Notes under the pieces: model-generated
The model's database searches: none
Told to the model about the DNA's origin: nothing
The model's input: only the letters and a program-made list of their open reading frames with translations
In this document: one piece after another, positions 50,036 to 58,353 of the stretch
How positions within the stretch are numbered: the stretch's first letter is position 1
How the letters are laid out: the number at the start of each line of letters is the position of its first letter
Source: Bin5 sp965207495
GTDB taxonomy: Bacteria > Chloroflexota > Anaerolineae > Caldilineales > Caldilineaceae
Assembly: GCA_965207495.1 (NCBI GenBank)
Contig: OZ242287.1
Coordinates: 3,782,001 to 3,846,000 of the forward strand
Direction of reading: 5' to 3'
Length of the DNA stretch: 64,000 nt
Made by a program: the position numbers and the translations under genes

Positions 50036-51502
50036 TTAGGCTTCGAGATTCTCCCAAGCGGCGTCGAGCGCCTTCTGGACGTCGGCATGGGAGGCTTCAA
50101 GCGCCTCTCGCGGCGTCAGCTTCTTGGTGAGAGCGGATTCCCAGGCGTTCTTGAAACCGATCCACAGTTCAGCGGCGGCGAGGCCGGCAATCTGGCCGCA
50201 GCCCACCGAGAAGGTCTCGGATTCGAGGTATCTCTCCATCATGATCTTCTGGCGTTCGGGAAGGACGGAGTAGTACTCGTCCAGCATGAACTGCATGGCC
50301 GGCTGGTAGACGGGCGGGGTGGGGGCGAAGATCGGCTCGCCGGGCAGTTGCTGGCGCGCCCACTCTTCCTTGTCCAGAGCGAGGCCGACGGTGCCGGCGG
50401 CGCGAACATACTTCTCGCTGATCACCCATTTCAAGAATTCCCAACCCTGTTCGACGAGTTCGGTATTGGGGTCGATGACGAAGGTCCAGCCGCAGGACCA
50501 GTTGACCTGGGCGCCTTCCTGCGAGGCCGAGACCGGCATAAGGCCGGTGCCGTCATAGTCGAGGTCGGGGAATTTGGCATAGCGACCGATCATCCAGTTG
50601 CCGTAGGAGCACATTGAGACCTGGCCCTGGGCAAAGGGATCGACGGGCTGGCCGGCGAAGCCTTCCATGAAGGAGGAGGCCGCAGCGTTGCCGCCGCCGA
50701 ATTCGTCGATCATATTGACGCACCATTCGAGGGCTTCGACCCAGGGTTCGGTGTTTAACATGTTGGTGCGGCCATCTTCCGACTGGCTGACGCCGCCGTT
50801 TTCCATGGCGTAGATGAGCAACTGGTCGGAGAGGCCGGGCGGGAAGTGGGGCAGGAAGCCGTAGCGTACGATCCGATCTCCCTCAGTTTTATTCAACTGC
50901 GGCGCCATCTCCATGATGTCGTCCCAAGTTTCGGGGCCAACGTCCGGATCGAGGCCTGCTTCTTCGAAGTGGGTACGGTTCCAGAAGAAGTAGCGCGTCC
51001 CAGCGGTATGGGGCAGCCCGTAGAGTGTACCTTGCCAGGTGAGGTCGGCGATGGGGCCGGCCATGAAGTTGCCCTTGTCGAGGTTGTCCCGCTCGAGGAG
51101 ATCTTCGATAGGCCGGTACAGGTTGCGCGAGGCGAACTGGCGGAAGGTGTGGCGATTCTGGTAAGAGACATCGGGACCCTTGCCTGCGGCTACGGCCGTG
51201 ACGTATTTGGGCGTCCCGTAGACAGCTTCACCGAGATCACCGAGCGAAACGGTGATGTCTGGATGCTGTTCCTGGAAGACCTGCATAACGCCTTCGGTGG
51301 TGGGGTTGATGCGCCACCAGATCTGGATGTTAACGGGCTCCTCTGAGGGCGCTGCCATGTCGCTGGCTGCTTCGGGACCGGCAGGGACGCAGGCGCTGGC
51401 AGCGAGGGCGAGGCCGGTAACTGCGGCTGTGCTCTTCAGGAAACTGCGCCGGCTGACGCCTTGGTGGACGACCGTCTTTTCGTCGGAATTGAATCTAGCC
51501 AT
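50036..51502 (-). CDS. Extracellular solute-binding protein, family 1 (sugar ABC importer)
   Basis: 488 residues from the ATG at 51502, preceded by AAGGAG 11 bases upstream; a longer frame to 51568 is not favoured. The N-terminus has a twin-arginine motif SRRSFLK (17-23) and a lipobox-like end ASAC (Cys38), so it is probably a Tat-exported lipoprotein. The mature part shows the family 1 pattern NIQIWWRINPTTEGVMQVFQEQHPDITV and later DPFAQGQVSMCSYGNWMIGRY and VIDPNTELVEQGWEFLKWVIS. It delivers substrate to the MalFG-type permeases just downstream. Being first in the run, it likely has the operon promoter in the 51.5-51.6 kb gap, though I saw no convincing hexamers. Confidence 0.94.
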   Translation of the reverse strand: MARFNSDEKTVVHQGVSRRSFLKSTAAVTGLALAASACVPAGPEAASDMAAPSEEPVNIQIWWRINPTTEGVMQVFQEQHPDITVSLGDLGEAVYGTPKYVTAVAAGKGPDVSYQNRHTFRQFASRNLYRPIEDLLERDNLDKGNFMAGPIADLTWQGTLYGLPHTAGTRYFFWNRTHFEEAGLDPDVGPETWDDIMEMAPQLNKTEGDRIVRYGFLPHFPPGLSDQLLIYAMENGGVSQSEDGRTNMLNTEPWVEALEWCVNMIDEFGGGNAAASSFMEGFAGQPVDPFAQGQVSMCSYGNWMIGRYAKFPDLDYDGTGLMPVSASQEGAQVNWSCGWTFVIDPNTELVEQGWEFLKWVISEKYVRAAGTVGLALDKEEWARQQLPGEPIFAPTPPVYQPAMQFMLDEYYSVLPERQKIMMERYLESETFSVGCGQIAGLAAAELWIGFKNAWESALTKKLTPREALEASHADVQKALDAAWENLEA

Positions 51503-51942
51503 TTTTAGCGTACTCTCCTTTTCGATGCAGATTGTTGGGTACTGCTGATCTGTTGAGAATCGTTTCATTTCCGATCAAGCCATAGATCCTCCTGTGGCTG
51601 GTGGTGACGCTCAGTTAGGATTTCGCAAGGTATCAAGCGGATTCTTCACGCCTGGCGTGGTGGCAGTTGCGGTTCGTGCACAGGAAAGTATAGCCCTGTC
51701 GGTGGGGACAGCGGCCGCGGATCGTCTACCAAACAGTCGGATGAAGAACTTTCATTTGGACAGGCACGGTGGTGAAAGCGTTCAGGGTGATCGTCTTTGG
51801 TGCGCTTGGGAACCTTTGGGAAATGGCTCCCGGCGTCGCATACCCTCAGCGGGTGTAATTCTATCGGATGCGGCAGGGAAAGGCAACCTTTTTGGCAGAG
51901 CAAACGGATCATGTCTGCGTTCTATTTGGATGGGCGAGTTTT

Positions 51943-51984
51943 GCGTACTGCGTACTACATATTGCGTATTGCGTATTGCGTAGT
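51943..51984 (+). repeat. Heptanucleotide tandem repeat (GCGTATT-type)
   Basis: Six successive 7-base units: GCGTACT, GCGTACT, ACATATT, GCGTATT, GCGTATT, GCGTAGT. It is non-coding, in the long gap upstream of the solute-binding protein gene. Period 7 is the same as the GGTCAGT blocks in the dispersed repeat. Confidence 0.85.
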
Positions 51985-52115
51985 TGCGCGGCCCATTGCG
52001 GAAGAGCATTTCTCTGCGGCAGTTCGCCTTGGTGACAGACTTCAACGAGCCCTTGTTATTGCCTGAACCATTTGCCCAGGTTCAGGTTGCGTTTTGTCTA
52101 CAAATGTCGCGTTAT

Positions 52116-52131
52116 GTATACAAATGTATAC
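52116..52131. promoter_or_regulatory. GTATAC-AAAT-GTATAC repeat, operator-like
   Basis: Two GTATAC palindromes separated by 4 bases. Each GTATAC is self-complementary, so the site is both a direct and an inverted repeat. A related CTACAAATGTCGCG at 52099-52112 and GTATGTCGCG at 52132-52141 frame it. Position in the 1.8-kb divergent gap between the solute-binding protein and PhyH genes suggests a regulator site. No protein can be assigned. Confidence 0.35.
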
Positions 52132-52141
52132 GTATGTCGCG

Positions 52142-52693
52142 CCAAATCCCCCTTTTTTGGGACGCTATTTTGCGACTTGGTTGATAGTTCTGCGCAGTCT
52201 TTAACGGATACGGAGAGGGCGATTTTCTTTTTTCGGGCCTTTTTTTGGCGATGCGCTTAATTGCATCGGTCGACTCTTTTTTTGGGTTCAATTCTCGGGT
52301 CCGGCGACTTCTCTACAGTTCTTGTTGACGTCAAGCAGAGACATCGCCACGTTCCGAGGCATACCGTCGGTCTTCGAGTCGAGTTTGGTTGGGCGGCCTG
52401 TGGCGTGGTGCAGGTGTGGTTTCAGCGGCTTGCTTGTGTCTTCCCGGTAACTGACGGTTCTCGCGATGTATTCATTCTTGTGCAGTTCAATTCACGGACA
52501 TTATACCACAGGAAATTGCGCGAATTGGGACAGTTCCCGCCCGATTTTTCGTTCTGAGTCTAGAGTTCATTGGGGAGGCCTTGAGGTTTGTCTCAACTGA
52601 GATTGGCAGGTTTGTAATGTGGTGAGTTGAAGTTGTAAAGCTACAGGTGGGTAGACAGTCATTTCCGGGTGCAGCACGGTTCGAGATACATCC
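52142..52693. other. Non-coding part of the 51.5-53.3 kb divergent gap
   Basis: Several oligo-T runs occur (52153-52158, 52221-52226, 52239-52245, 52278-52284), two of them preceded by weak stems. One 98-residue open frame (52261-52557) has no recognised domain or ribosome binding site. I see no supported gene here. Confidence 0.4.
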
Positions 52694-52800
52694 CAGTTTT
52701 GGGGTGGCAACGGTCTGGCGGGAAGATTGTGACAGAGTGGTTGCAATTGTTTGCCTGCTCCTGGAGAAGCCCAGGGCAGGCACAAGGCCTGCCCCTACAG
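52694..52800 (+). repeat. Dispersed repeat, hairpin module I, copy at 52.7 kb
   Basis: Same block as at 5.2 and 34.9 kb: AGTTTTGGGGTGGCAACGGT, CTGGCGGGAAGATTGTG, TTTGCCTGCTCCTGGAGAAG. The perfect hairpin arms are GGGCAGGC (52774-52781) and GCCTGCCC (52787-52794), then CTACAGG. Non-coding. Confidence 0.8.
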
Positions 52801-52880
52801 GTCTTTTGAGGGGGAAGGCGGGGGTGGGCGCTGCGAACTGCAGTGGTTAGCGGAGGGTGGGACGAGACAGCATGTGGGGG

Positions 52881-53035
52881 GTAGACACTGTTGGATTGAC
52901 GCATTGCTGGGGAAGAATGAGCATGGTGGCTAACAAGGGCGGGGCGTTGCGGGGGCGCAGCCCCTGCACAAGGGAGGGCCGAAGGCCCGAACGCCCAACT
53001 GCAGTGGTCAGTGGTCGGTGGTCAGTGGTCAGAGG
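52881..53035 (+). repeat. Dispersed GTAGACACTG repeat, copy at 52.9 kb with heptads at its 3' end
   Basis: Full-length copy: GTAGACACTGTTGGATTGAC, GCTGGGGAAGAATGAG, AGGGCGGGGCGTTGCGGGGG, then GGGGC-GCA-GCCCC and GGGCC-GAA-GGCCC hairpins. CTGCAGT and four GGTCRGT-type heptads follow (about 53005-53032). Same orientation as the other loci. Confidence 0.85.
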
Positions 53036-53171
53036 CGGCACTTCCCTTGCCTCAGAGCTGATTTGAGGGCTGGCTATGGTTGGACCGGTGCCGGAGGGAA
53101 CCAAGGGATCGCCCCCATTATGGGATGTGCGGTGTGGTTGCGTGCCAGTCTACTTTTGTGTCCTGGAGTGA

Positions 53172-53177
53172 TATAAT
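53172..53177 (+). promoter_or_regulatory. Possible -10 box for the PhyH-M20-dehydrogenase unit
   Basis: TATAAT in GTGATATAATGAGC, about 105 bases before the PhyH ATG at 53283. The -35 region (around 53149-53154) is poor. Confidence 0.4.
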
Positions 53178-53282
53178 GAGCGTGCTGACCGTTGGCCTTG
53201 GGTCGAGTGTCCAGCCATTACAGCTGCTGCGGCTGTTCGCCGAAAAATTTGCCACCCCTACCTAACAGAAGAGGAAAATGCG

Positions 53283-54095
53283 ATGCCGCCGGACAAGACT
53301 CTTGAAGAGCAACTCCTGCTTCTGAAGCTGGACGGCTGGTGCGTGGTCGAAAGCGTGATTCCTGCCGATGAGGTCACGGGGGTGCGGGAGAGTGTGGCGG
53401 CGGCGACGCTGCGGCACCAGCGGCCGGACGCGCCGGCGAATATCGGCCATCGAACGGGGTTGATCAACTATGACCAGTCGTTTGCGCCTTATCTGGTGGC
53501 GCCCCATTTCATCGGCCTGATCAGGGCAGCGCTTGGCCGGAACGTGCGCGTTTCGTTCACGTCGGCGATGATCAACTATCCGGACAATGCGCGCGGAACG
53601 CTGCATGCGGACTGGCCGTTCAACCAGCACAATGCGGGGCATATCCCGGCTCCGTATCCCGATATGGTCGCCCATTTTACGACGTTGTGGATGCTGTCTC
53701 CGTTCAGCGTTGAGAACGGCGGAACCATCATCGTGCCCGGCAGTCACCGCATGGAAACCAACCCCAGCGCAGAATCCTGCAGCCACGACGAAAACAGGCC
53801 CTATCCGACGGAGATTCAGGCGACTGGCGACGCTGGCAGCGTGCTGGTGATGGACAGCCGCATGTGGCACGCGGCCGGCGCTAACCGCACCGACAGTGCG
53901 CGGGTGGCGATGGCGATTCGCTTTGCGCCGTGGTGGCTGAATCTGAACGGACTGAGGCCGGGATCCGGTGAGCGGGCCAGGCAGATGGAGGCAACGGGCT
54001 TGAAGGAGAATGAGGTCGAGCCTGTGAAGCCTGACGTACTGGCGGGGTTACCGGCTGCTGTGCAGCCGTTGTTCGAACACTGGGTGGAGGGCTGA
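53283..54095 (+). CDS. Phytanoyl-CoA dioxygenase (PhyH) family oxygenase, copy 2
   Basis: 270-residue Fe(II)/2-oxoglutarate oxygenase. The metal ligands are His-x-Asp in RGTLHADWPFNQHN and a distal His in SRMWHAAGANRTD, with Arg in SARVAMAIRFAPWWLN as the 2-oxoglutarate ligand. N-terminal LEEQLLLLKLDGWCVVESVIPADEVTGVRESV is the family's opening. It differs clearly from copy 1 (43582-44370), so the two probably have different substrates. First of a three-gene plus-strand set with the M20 hydrolase (26 bases downstream) and a 2-hydroxyacid dehydrogenase. The ATG at 53283 has only a weak AGAGGAAA site upstream. Confidence 0.92.
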   Translation: MPPDKTLEEQLLLLKLDGWCVVESVIPADEVTGVRESVAAATLRHQRPDAPANIGHRTGLINYDQSFAPYLVAPHFIGLIRAALGRNVRVSFTSAMINYPDNARGTLHADWPFNQHNAGHIPAPYPDMVAHFTTLWMLSPFSVENGGTIIVPGSHRMETNPSAESCSHDENRPYPTEIQATGDAGSVLVMDSRMWHAAGANRTDSARVAMAIRFAPWWLNLNGLRPGSGERARQMEATGLKENEVEPVKPDVLAGLPAAVQPLFEHWVEG

Positions 54096-54121
54096 GTGGA
54101 CACTGATCGTTTGGCGGCATC

Positions 54122-55264
54122 TTGGCCGAAAAGGTTGATCCAGAGCGGATAATGCAGCTCACTTTGGATATGGTGCGCATTCCCAGCCCGCCGGGCGAGG
54201 AAAGGGCTGTTTCCGAGTTTTACGCCGACAGATTGCGCACGGTGGGACTGGACGTGGAGATGGACGATGAGTTTCCCAGCAGTCCCAGCGTCGTGGCATG
54301 GCTGCGGGGCAGCGGCAGGGGGCCTACGCTTCAGCTGGACGGCCATACGGATACGGTTGATCTGCCCGGGCCGGAGCCCCGGTTTGAGGGAGGGTACATC
54401 CACGGGCGGGGCTCCGAGGACATGAAGGCGTCTTTGGCGGCGATGGCGGAAGCTGCGCGCATCATTGGGGGGGCAGACATCCAGTTGGAAGGGGACCTGC
54501 TTTTGACGGCGCACGGCCGGCACGAAAGCGCCACGAATGAGACGCTGATCTCGCTGATCGGAAAGGGCGTTCACGGCGACGCGGTGATCGTAACCGAGCT
54601 GGGCGGCAAGGATTTGCCGATCACGGGCATGGGCCTCGTCTTTTGGGAACTCAGGATTGCGGGGGACGACGAGGGCATACACGAGACGGTGGCTCAGACG
54701 GGGGCTCCCCATGCGGTCATGGCCGGGTACAGGGCTGTGCAGCTATTGCAGGAGAAGGCGGAAGAACTGGCGGCGATACGGCACCCTTATTTGGGAGCGG
54801 AATCGATCTTCATCGGGCGGTTTCAAGGCGGTGATTACTTTAACCGCATGCCGGCCGGGTGCGTAATTGGCGGCACGCGACGGTTTGGCCCTGGTTGTAG
54901 CCTGGACGAGATTCGCGAGGAGTTTGCAGGTCTGGCGGCACGGGTACAGGAGGAGAGCGGTGCAGAGGTCGAGGTCTGGCTGGATGGGATCGAAGGCTAC
55001 AGTGTTGACGAGAACGAGCGCCTGGCGGGGGTGTTGCTGCGGGGCCATCAGCAGGTGACCGGCGAGGAGCTGCCGCTGGCGGGCACCAGGGCTGCGGCGA
55101 ACGTACCCCACTTTGTTCATTTGGCACATGTCCCGGCGCTGTACTACGGCGCGAGCTATCTGACGGCACATTCGGAACTTGAGCGGGTTGAGCTGACACA
55201 GGTCGTGCGCGCCACAAAGGTATACATTCATGCCATTCTCGCCTATTTGGGGGTTGCGGAGTAA
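54122..55264 (+). CDS. M20-family metallopeptidase/deacylase
   Basis: 380 residues from a TTG at 54122, the only start between an in-frame stop and the domain; an ATG at 54152 is the alternative. The first metal motif is LDGHTDTVD (His75, Asp77). GYIHGRGSEDMKASLA supplies the bridging Asp100. Where many M20 enzymes have a DEE or EE pair, this one has TAHGRHESA with His134-Glu135. A C-terminal AHSELERVEL segment closes the metal site. This is the ArgE/DapE-like subgroup acting on N-acyl or N-carbamoyl amino acids; exact substrate unknown. It is followed by the dehydrogenase gene with a one-base overlap (TAATG), so the two are translationally coupled. Confidence 0.88.
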   Translation: MAEKVDPERIMQLTLDMVRIPSPPGEERAVSEFYADRLRTVGLDVEMDDEFPSSPSVVAWLRGSGRGPTLQLDGHTDTVDLPGPEPRFEGGYIHGRGSEDMKASLAAMAEAARIIGGADIQLEGDLLLTAHGRHESATNETLISLIGKGVHGDAVIVTELGGKDLPITGMGLVFWELRIAGDDEGIHETVAQTGAPHAVMAGYRAVQLLQEKAEELAAIRHPYLGAESIFIGRFQGGDYFNRMPAGCVIGGTRRFGPGCSLDEIREEFAGLAARVQEESGAEVEVWLDGIEGYSVDENERLAGVLLRGHQQVTGEELPLAGTRAAANVPHFVHLAHVPALYYGASYLTAHSELERVELTQVVRATKVYIHAILAYLGVAE

Positions 55265-56268
55265 TGCAAATGAGCGAAACGCGAACTGTTGTGATCACTG
55301 CCAATATCTTTCCCGGTTTGGAGACTGAGCGGGAGGTGCTGGCTCCGCACAACGTCGAGCTTGTCAAGCGTCCGTGCCGGAGTGGGGCGGAGATTGCCGA
55401 GGCGGGAAAGGATGCGGTTGCGTTGCTGGTGGGCAACGTGCAGATCGATGCCGAAGTGCTGTCGCATCTGCCGCGTTGCCTGGCGATCGTCAAGCCCGCG
55501 GTGGGTGTAGACAATATAGACCTGGAGGCGGCGACTGAAGCGGGCGTCTGCGTTGCCAATGTGCCCGATTACGGTACGGACGAGGTGGCTACGCACGCGA
55601 TGGCGCTGCTATTGAACGCGATTCGCTATGTCGACGCTGAAGCAGCCGCGGTGCGCGGGGGCCGGTGGCAGCCCAAGCCCCCATACCCCATCCAACGGAG
55701 CGAGGGGCGTACGCTGGGCATCATTGGATTCGGCCGTATCGGCCAGTCGGTTGCGAGAAAGGCGGCCGGTTTTGACTGGCGATTGCTGGCTTGGGACCCG
55801 TATTTGGATGACGATGAGATACGTCGCGGAAACGCAGAACCTGCCGACTTCGAAACGGTCCTGGCGCAGTCGGACTTTGTCACGTTGCACCTGCCGCTGA
55901 CGGAGGAGACGCAGGGGATGATCGATGCGAGCGCGTTGGCGAAGATGAAGCGAACCGCCTTCCTCGTGAATACGGCCCGCGGCCCTATTGTCGATTCCGG
56001 GGCACTGCTTGAGGCGGTCGAGTCGGGTCAGATTGCGGGCGCGGCGGTGGATGTGGTTGAAGAGGAGCCGCCCCCGCCGGACCACCCATTGTATCGTACG
56101 GACCGGATTCTGGTGACGGCGCACGTGGCGTGGTATTCGGAGCAGGCTTTCCGTGATGTGCGGGTGAAGGCGGTGCAGGAGGTGGCGCGGGTGCTGGGCG
56201 GCCAGCTGCCGCTTAACCTGGTTAATCCTGGTGTGAAGCCGCGTTTTGCTGTGGGCGGCACAGAGTAA
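55264..56268 (+). CDS. D-2-hydroxyacid dehydrogenase (CtBP/phosphoglycerate dehydrogenase type)
   Basis: 334-residue NAD-dependent dehydrogenase. Rossmann motif LGIIGFGRIGQSVARKAAGFDWRLLAWDPY, catalytic Arg in VNTARGPIVDSGALLEAVESG, Glu in AVDVVEEEPPPPDHPLYR and His in VTAHVAWYSEQAFRDV form the expected R-E-H set. It resembles the C-terminal-binding-protein subgroup. It could reduce a 2-oxoacid released by the upstream PhyH oxygenase and M20 hydrolase. The ATG shares its first base with the M20 stop; a second ATG lies 9 bases later. Last gene of the set. Confidence 0.93.
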   Translation: MQMSETRTVVITANIFPGLETEREVLAPHNVELVKRPCRSGAEIAEAGKDAVALLVGNVQIDAEVLSHLPRCLAIVKPAVGVDNIDLEAATEAGVCVANVPDYGTDEVATHAMALLLNAIRYVDAEAAAVRGGRWQPKPPYPIQRSEGRTLGIIGFGRIGQSVARKAAGFDWRLLAWDPYLDDDEIRRGNAEPADFETVLAQSDFVTLHLPLTEETQGMIDASALAKMKRTAFLVNTARGPIVDSGALLEAVESGQIAGAAVDVVEEEPPPPDHPLYRTDRILVTAHVAWYSEQAFRDVRVKAVQEVARVLGGQLPLNLVNPGVKPRFAVGGTE

Positions 56269-56416
56269 GTCGGTTGCGCTTCTTCCTGGTCGCGTGCCCA
56301 CCTCAGTTGCTTATGGACGGCCACGTTGAGCGTGGACTTAAACGCTGTCAAGTTGCAGCCGGGCGAGGATTTCGGCGCCAGCGAAGCAGGCCCTTTCTTG
56401 CGAGAAAGCCGTGATC

Positions 56417-57433
56417 ATGCAAAGAGAAAGCATGGAGAAGTTTGAGGCGCCTCTTCCCGAAAAGCTCGTCCAGGAGTTGAGCGAATTCTGGCAGACAATA
56501 CCGGAACTTCAGACCGATGAACGATGGCGACGTGAATTGCTTGGCCTTGACCCGTCGCACAACCGTACCCTTGTTTACCTTGTGCGACGCCGCAAGAAAA
56601 TTGCCGCGATGTGCCAGATTTGGGTTTCCCGCCGTCTCCCCGTGTTAAGCGAGTTTACCTATCCCGCCACCAGGCCGGAATTGCGTGGAGAGGGAATAGG
56701 AACAGAACTTTGGAGCGCAGCCATCGCCGATGTCAAAGCGGAAGGCGGGCGCGCCATTTTCCTCGGCACCAATGAACGCGCTGCTTTCAGACTGTATCGA
56801 CGATTAGGTTTCTCCAAGCTACCAGCCTCCATAACTTTCGTGAAAGAGCTCAACGGGAAAGCGGCAGAAGAATTTCTCGTCGATTGGTTCAGAGAGGCTG
56901 GGCCGGCAACGGTATCAGTTGGTCATCCAGACGACCAGATACCTTCCTATCCGCTGATCGTTACGCCACACGATTGGCAGGTACTCGATGCCAATGCCGG
57001 ATTATTCTCCTTGCGGTACAGCTTGCACCGTACGTTCCATGGGTTGTATCGAGCATACGAGCGCGTCGTTGATGACGGGCATGGTGCGCGCTTCGCAGCA
57101 CGCACAACCGATGGCCGCGTCGTGGGGATGTCAACCGCCAGGCTGCAGGCAGATGGTTCCTACTCGGTGGATGGATTTGTCCACCAAAACTTTCTCAAAT
57201 CGTGGCATGAGTTAATTGCGCCGGCCATCCAATTTGGAAGAAGCCGGGAGGCCGCCTTGGTTCACTCGCGAGTCTCCCGTGAGGATATCGAAAAGCGCCA
57301 GTTGTTCGAGGAGCTAGGGTTTCGGGAAGTAGGTCCCGCTTCTGAATTCTCGCTGGACGGTCTGCAATTGAACAACGAGCGGAAGATCGAGCCGTTGGCG
57401 GTGCCCGCCGTGAGGATGGAGCTGAGAGTGTAA
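56417..57433 (+). CDS. Tandem-domain GNAT acetyltransferase
   Basis: 338 residues with two GNAT-like halves. The first (about 35-150) contains PATRPELRGEGIGTELWSAAIADVKAEGGRAIFLGTNERAAFRLYRRLGF, with the complete acetyl-CoA-binding R-G-E-G-I-G-T motif. The second (about 180-320) has RFAARTTDGRVVGMSTA, VDGFVHQNFLKSWHELIAPAIQFGRSREAALVHSRVSREDIEKRQLFEELGFREVG, a degenerate version. Start could be GTG 56411, ATG 56417 or ATG 56432. Base composition is less GC-rich than neighbours. Converges with the DppC-type gene 16 bases away. Substrate unknown. Confidence 0.8.
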   Translation: MQRESMEKFEAPLPEKLVQELSEFWQTIPELQTDERWRRELLGLDPSHNRTLVYLVRRRKKIAAMCQIWVSRRLPVLSEFTYPATRPELRGEGIGTELWSAAIADVKAEGGRAIFLGTNERAAFRLYRRLGFSKLPASITFVKELNGKAAEEFLVDWFREAGPATVSVGHPDDQIPSYPLIVTPHDWQVLDANAGLFSLRYSLHRTFHGLYRAYERVVDDGHGARFAARTTDGRVVGMSTARLQADGSYSVDGFVHQNFLKSWHELIAPAIQFGRSREAALVHSRVSREDIEKRQLFEELGFREVGPASEFSLDGLQLNNERKIEPLAVPAVRMELRV

Positions 57434-57449
57434 GCGCGGCGAACCTGGA

Positions 57450-58334
57450 TCAGTCCAGGACCGTTCGCGGGTCGAGTGCGTCCCGTATCCCATCACCTGC
57501 AAAATTCACTGAGAGCACGGTCAAAGCGATGGCCAGGCCGGCTGGTATCCAACGCCAGGGCATGCCTTCCAGCGTAGGCAGTTCCATGGCCGTATGCAGG
57601 GTGGACCCCCAGCTGGGTGTAGGCTGTTGCACGCCCAGCCCCAGGAAGCTCAGGCTCGCCTCTGTCAGGATCGCGCCGGCCAAACCCAGGGTGCATGCCA
57701 CCACGATGGGGCCAACGACGTTGGGAAGCATGTGTCGGAACACAATCCGGTTCCACGGTGCGCCATAGGATAAGGCAGCGACTACGAACTCCTGCTCACG
57801 TAGAGAGAGGAATTGCCCCCGCACCAACCGACACATGTGCGTCCAACCGAATATCCCAATGATTATCATGACGTTTAAAATGCTTGGCGGTAGCACAGCA
57901 GCGGCGGTAATGATCAGCAGCAAGGTTGGGAAAGACATCATCATATCTGTAAATCGCATGATAGCGTTGTCCACATGCCCGCCCATGTAGCCGGCGATGC
58001 TTCCCAACAGGACGCCGATGGTGGCGTAGATACCTACGGCGACAATTCCAACCGAAAGGGAGACCCGAGAGCCGTAAACCAGGCGTGCCCAAACATCGCG
58101 GCCCACGCCATCCGTCCCCAGAATGTGCGCTGCGCTTGGGGGTTGGTTTCTCTCTCTCAAATTGGTGGAAGAAGGGTCCTTCCTGGCCACCGTGGGCGCA
58201 AGAGTGGCCGTGAGCACGAGTACCACCAGCATTGAAAGACCGAGCATCCCCAGTCGATGTCGTAAGAGCCGTCGCCAGAATCGATCCCACAGCGATGGGC
58301 CGCGTGCTGAGATCATCGGGACCGATTTGGTCAA
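57450..58334 (-). CDS. Peptide/nickel-type ABC transporter permease, DppC-like
   Basis: 294 residues. After an N-terminal helix (LGMLGLSMLVVLVLTATLAP) the DppC-type domain shows AHILGTDGVGRDVWARLVYGSRVSLSVGIVAVGI, REQEFVVAALSYGAPWNRIVFRHMLPNVVGPIVVACTLGLAGAILTEASLSFLGLGVQQPTPSWGSTL and a C-terminal NFAGDGIRDALDPR. These are diagnostic. It begins 19 bases after the DppB stop. No DppD/DppF ATPase genes follow; the next gene is on the other strand. Import of a peptide, oligosaccharide or related compound is expected. Confidence 0.95.
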   Translation of the reverse strand: MTKSVPMISARGPSLWDRFWRRLLRHRLGMLGLSMLVVLVLTATLAPTVARKDPSSTNLRERNQPPSAAHILGTDGVGRDVWARLVYGSRVSLSVGIVAVGIYATIGVLLGSIAGYMGGHVDNAIMRFTDMMMSFPTLLLIITAAAVLPPSILNVMIIIGIFGWTHMCRLVRGQFLSLREQEFVVAALSYGAPWNRIVFRHMLPNVVGPIVVACTLGLAGAILTEASLSFLGLGVQQPTPSWGSTLHTAMELPTLEGMPWRWIPAGLAIALTVLSVNFAGDGIRDALDPRTVLD

Positions 58335-58353
58335 GTCGCACCTCCCAGGACTT

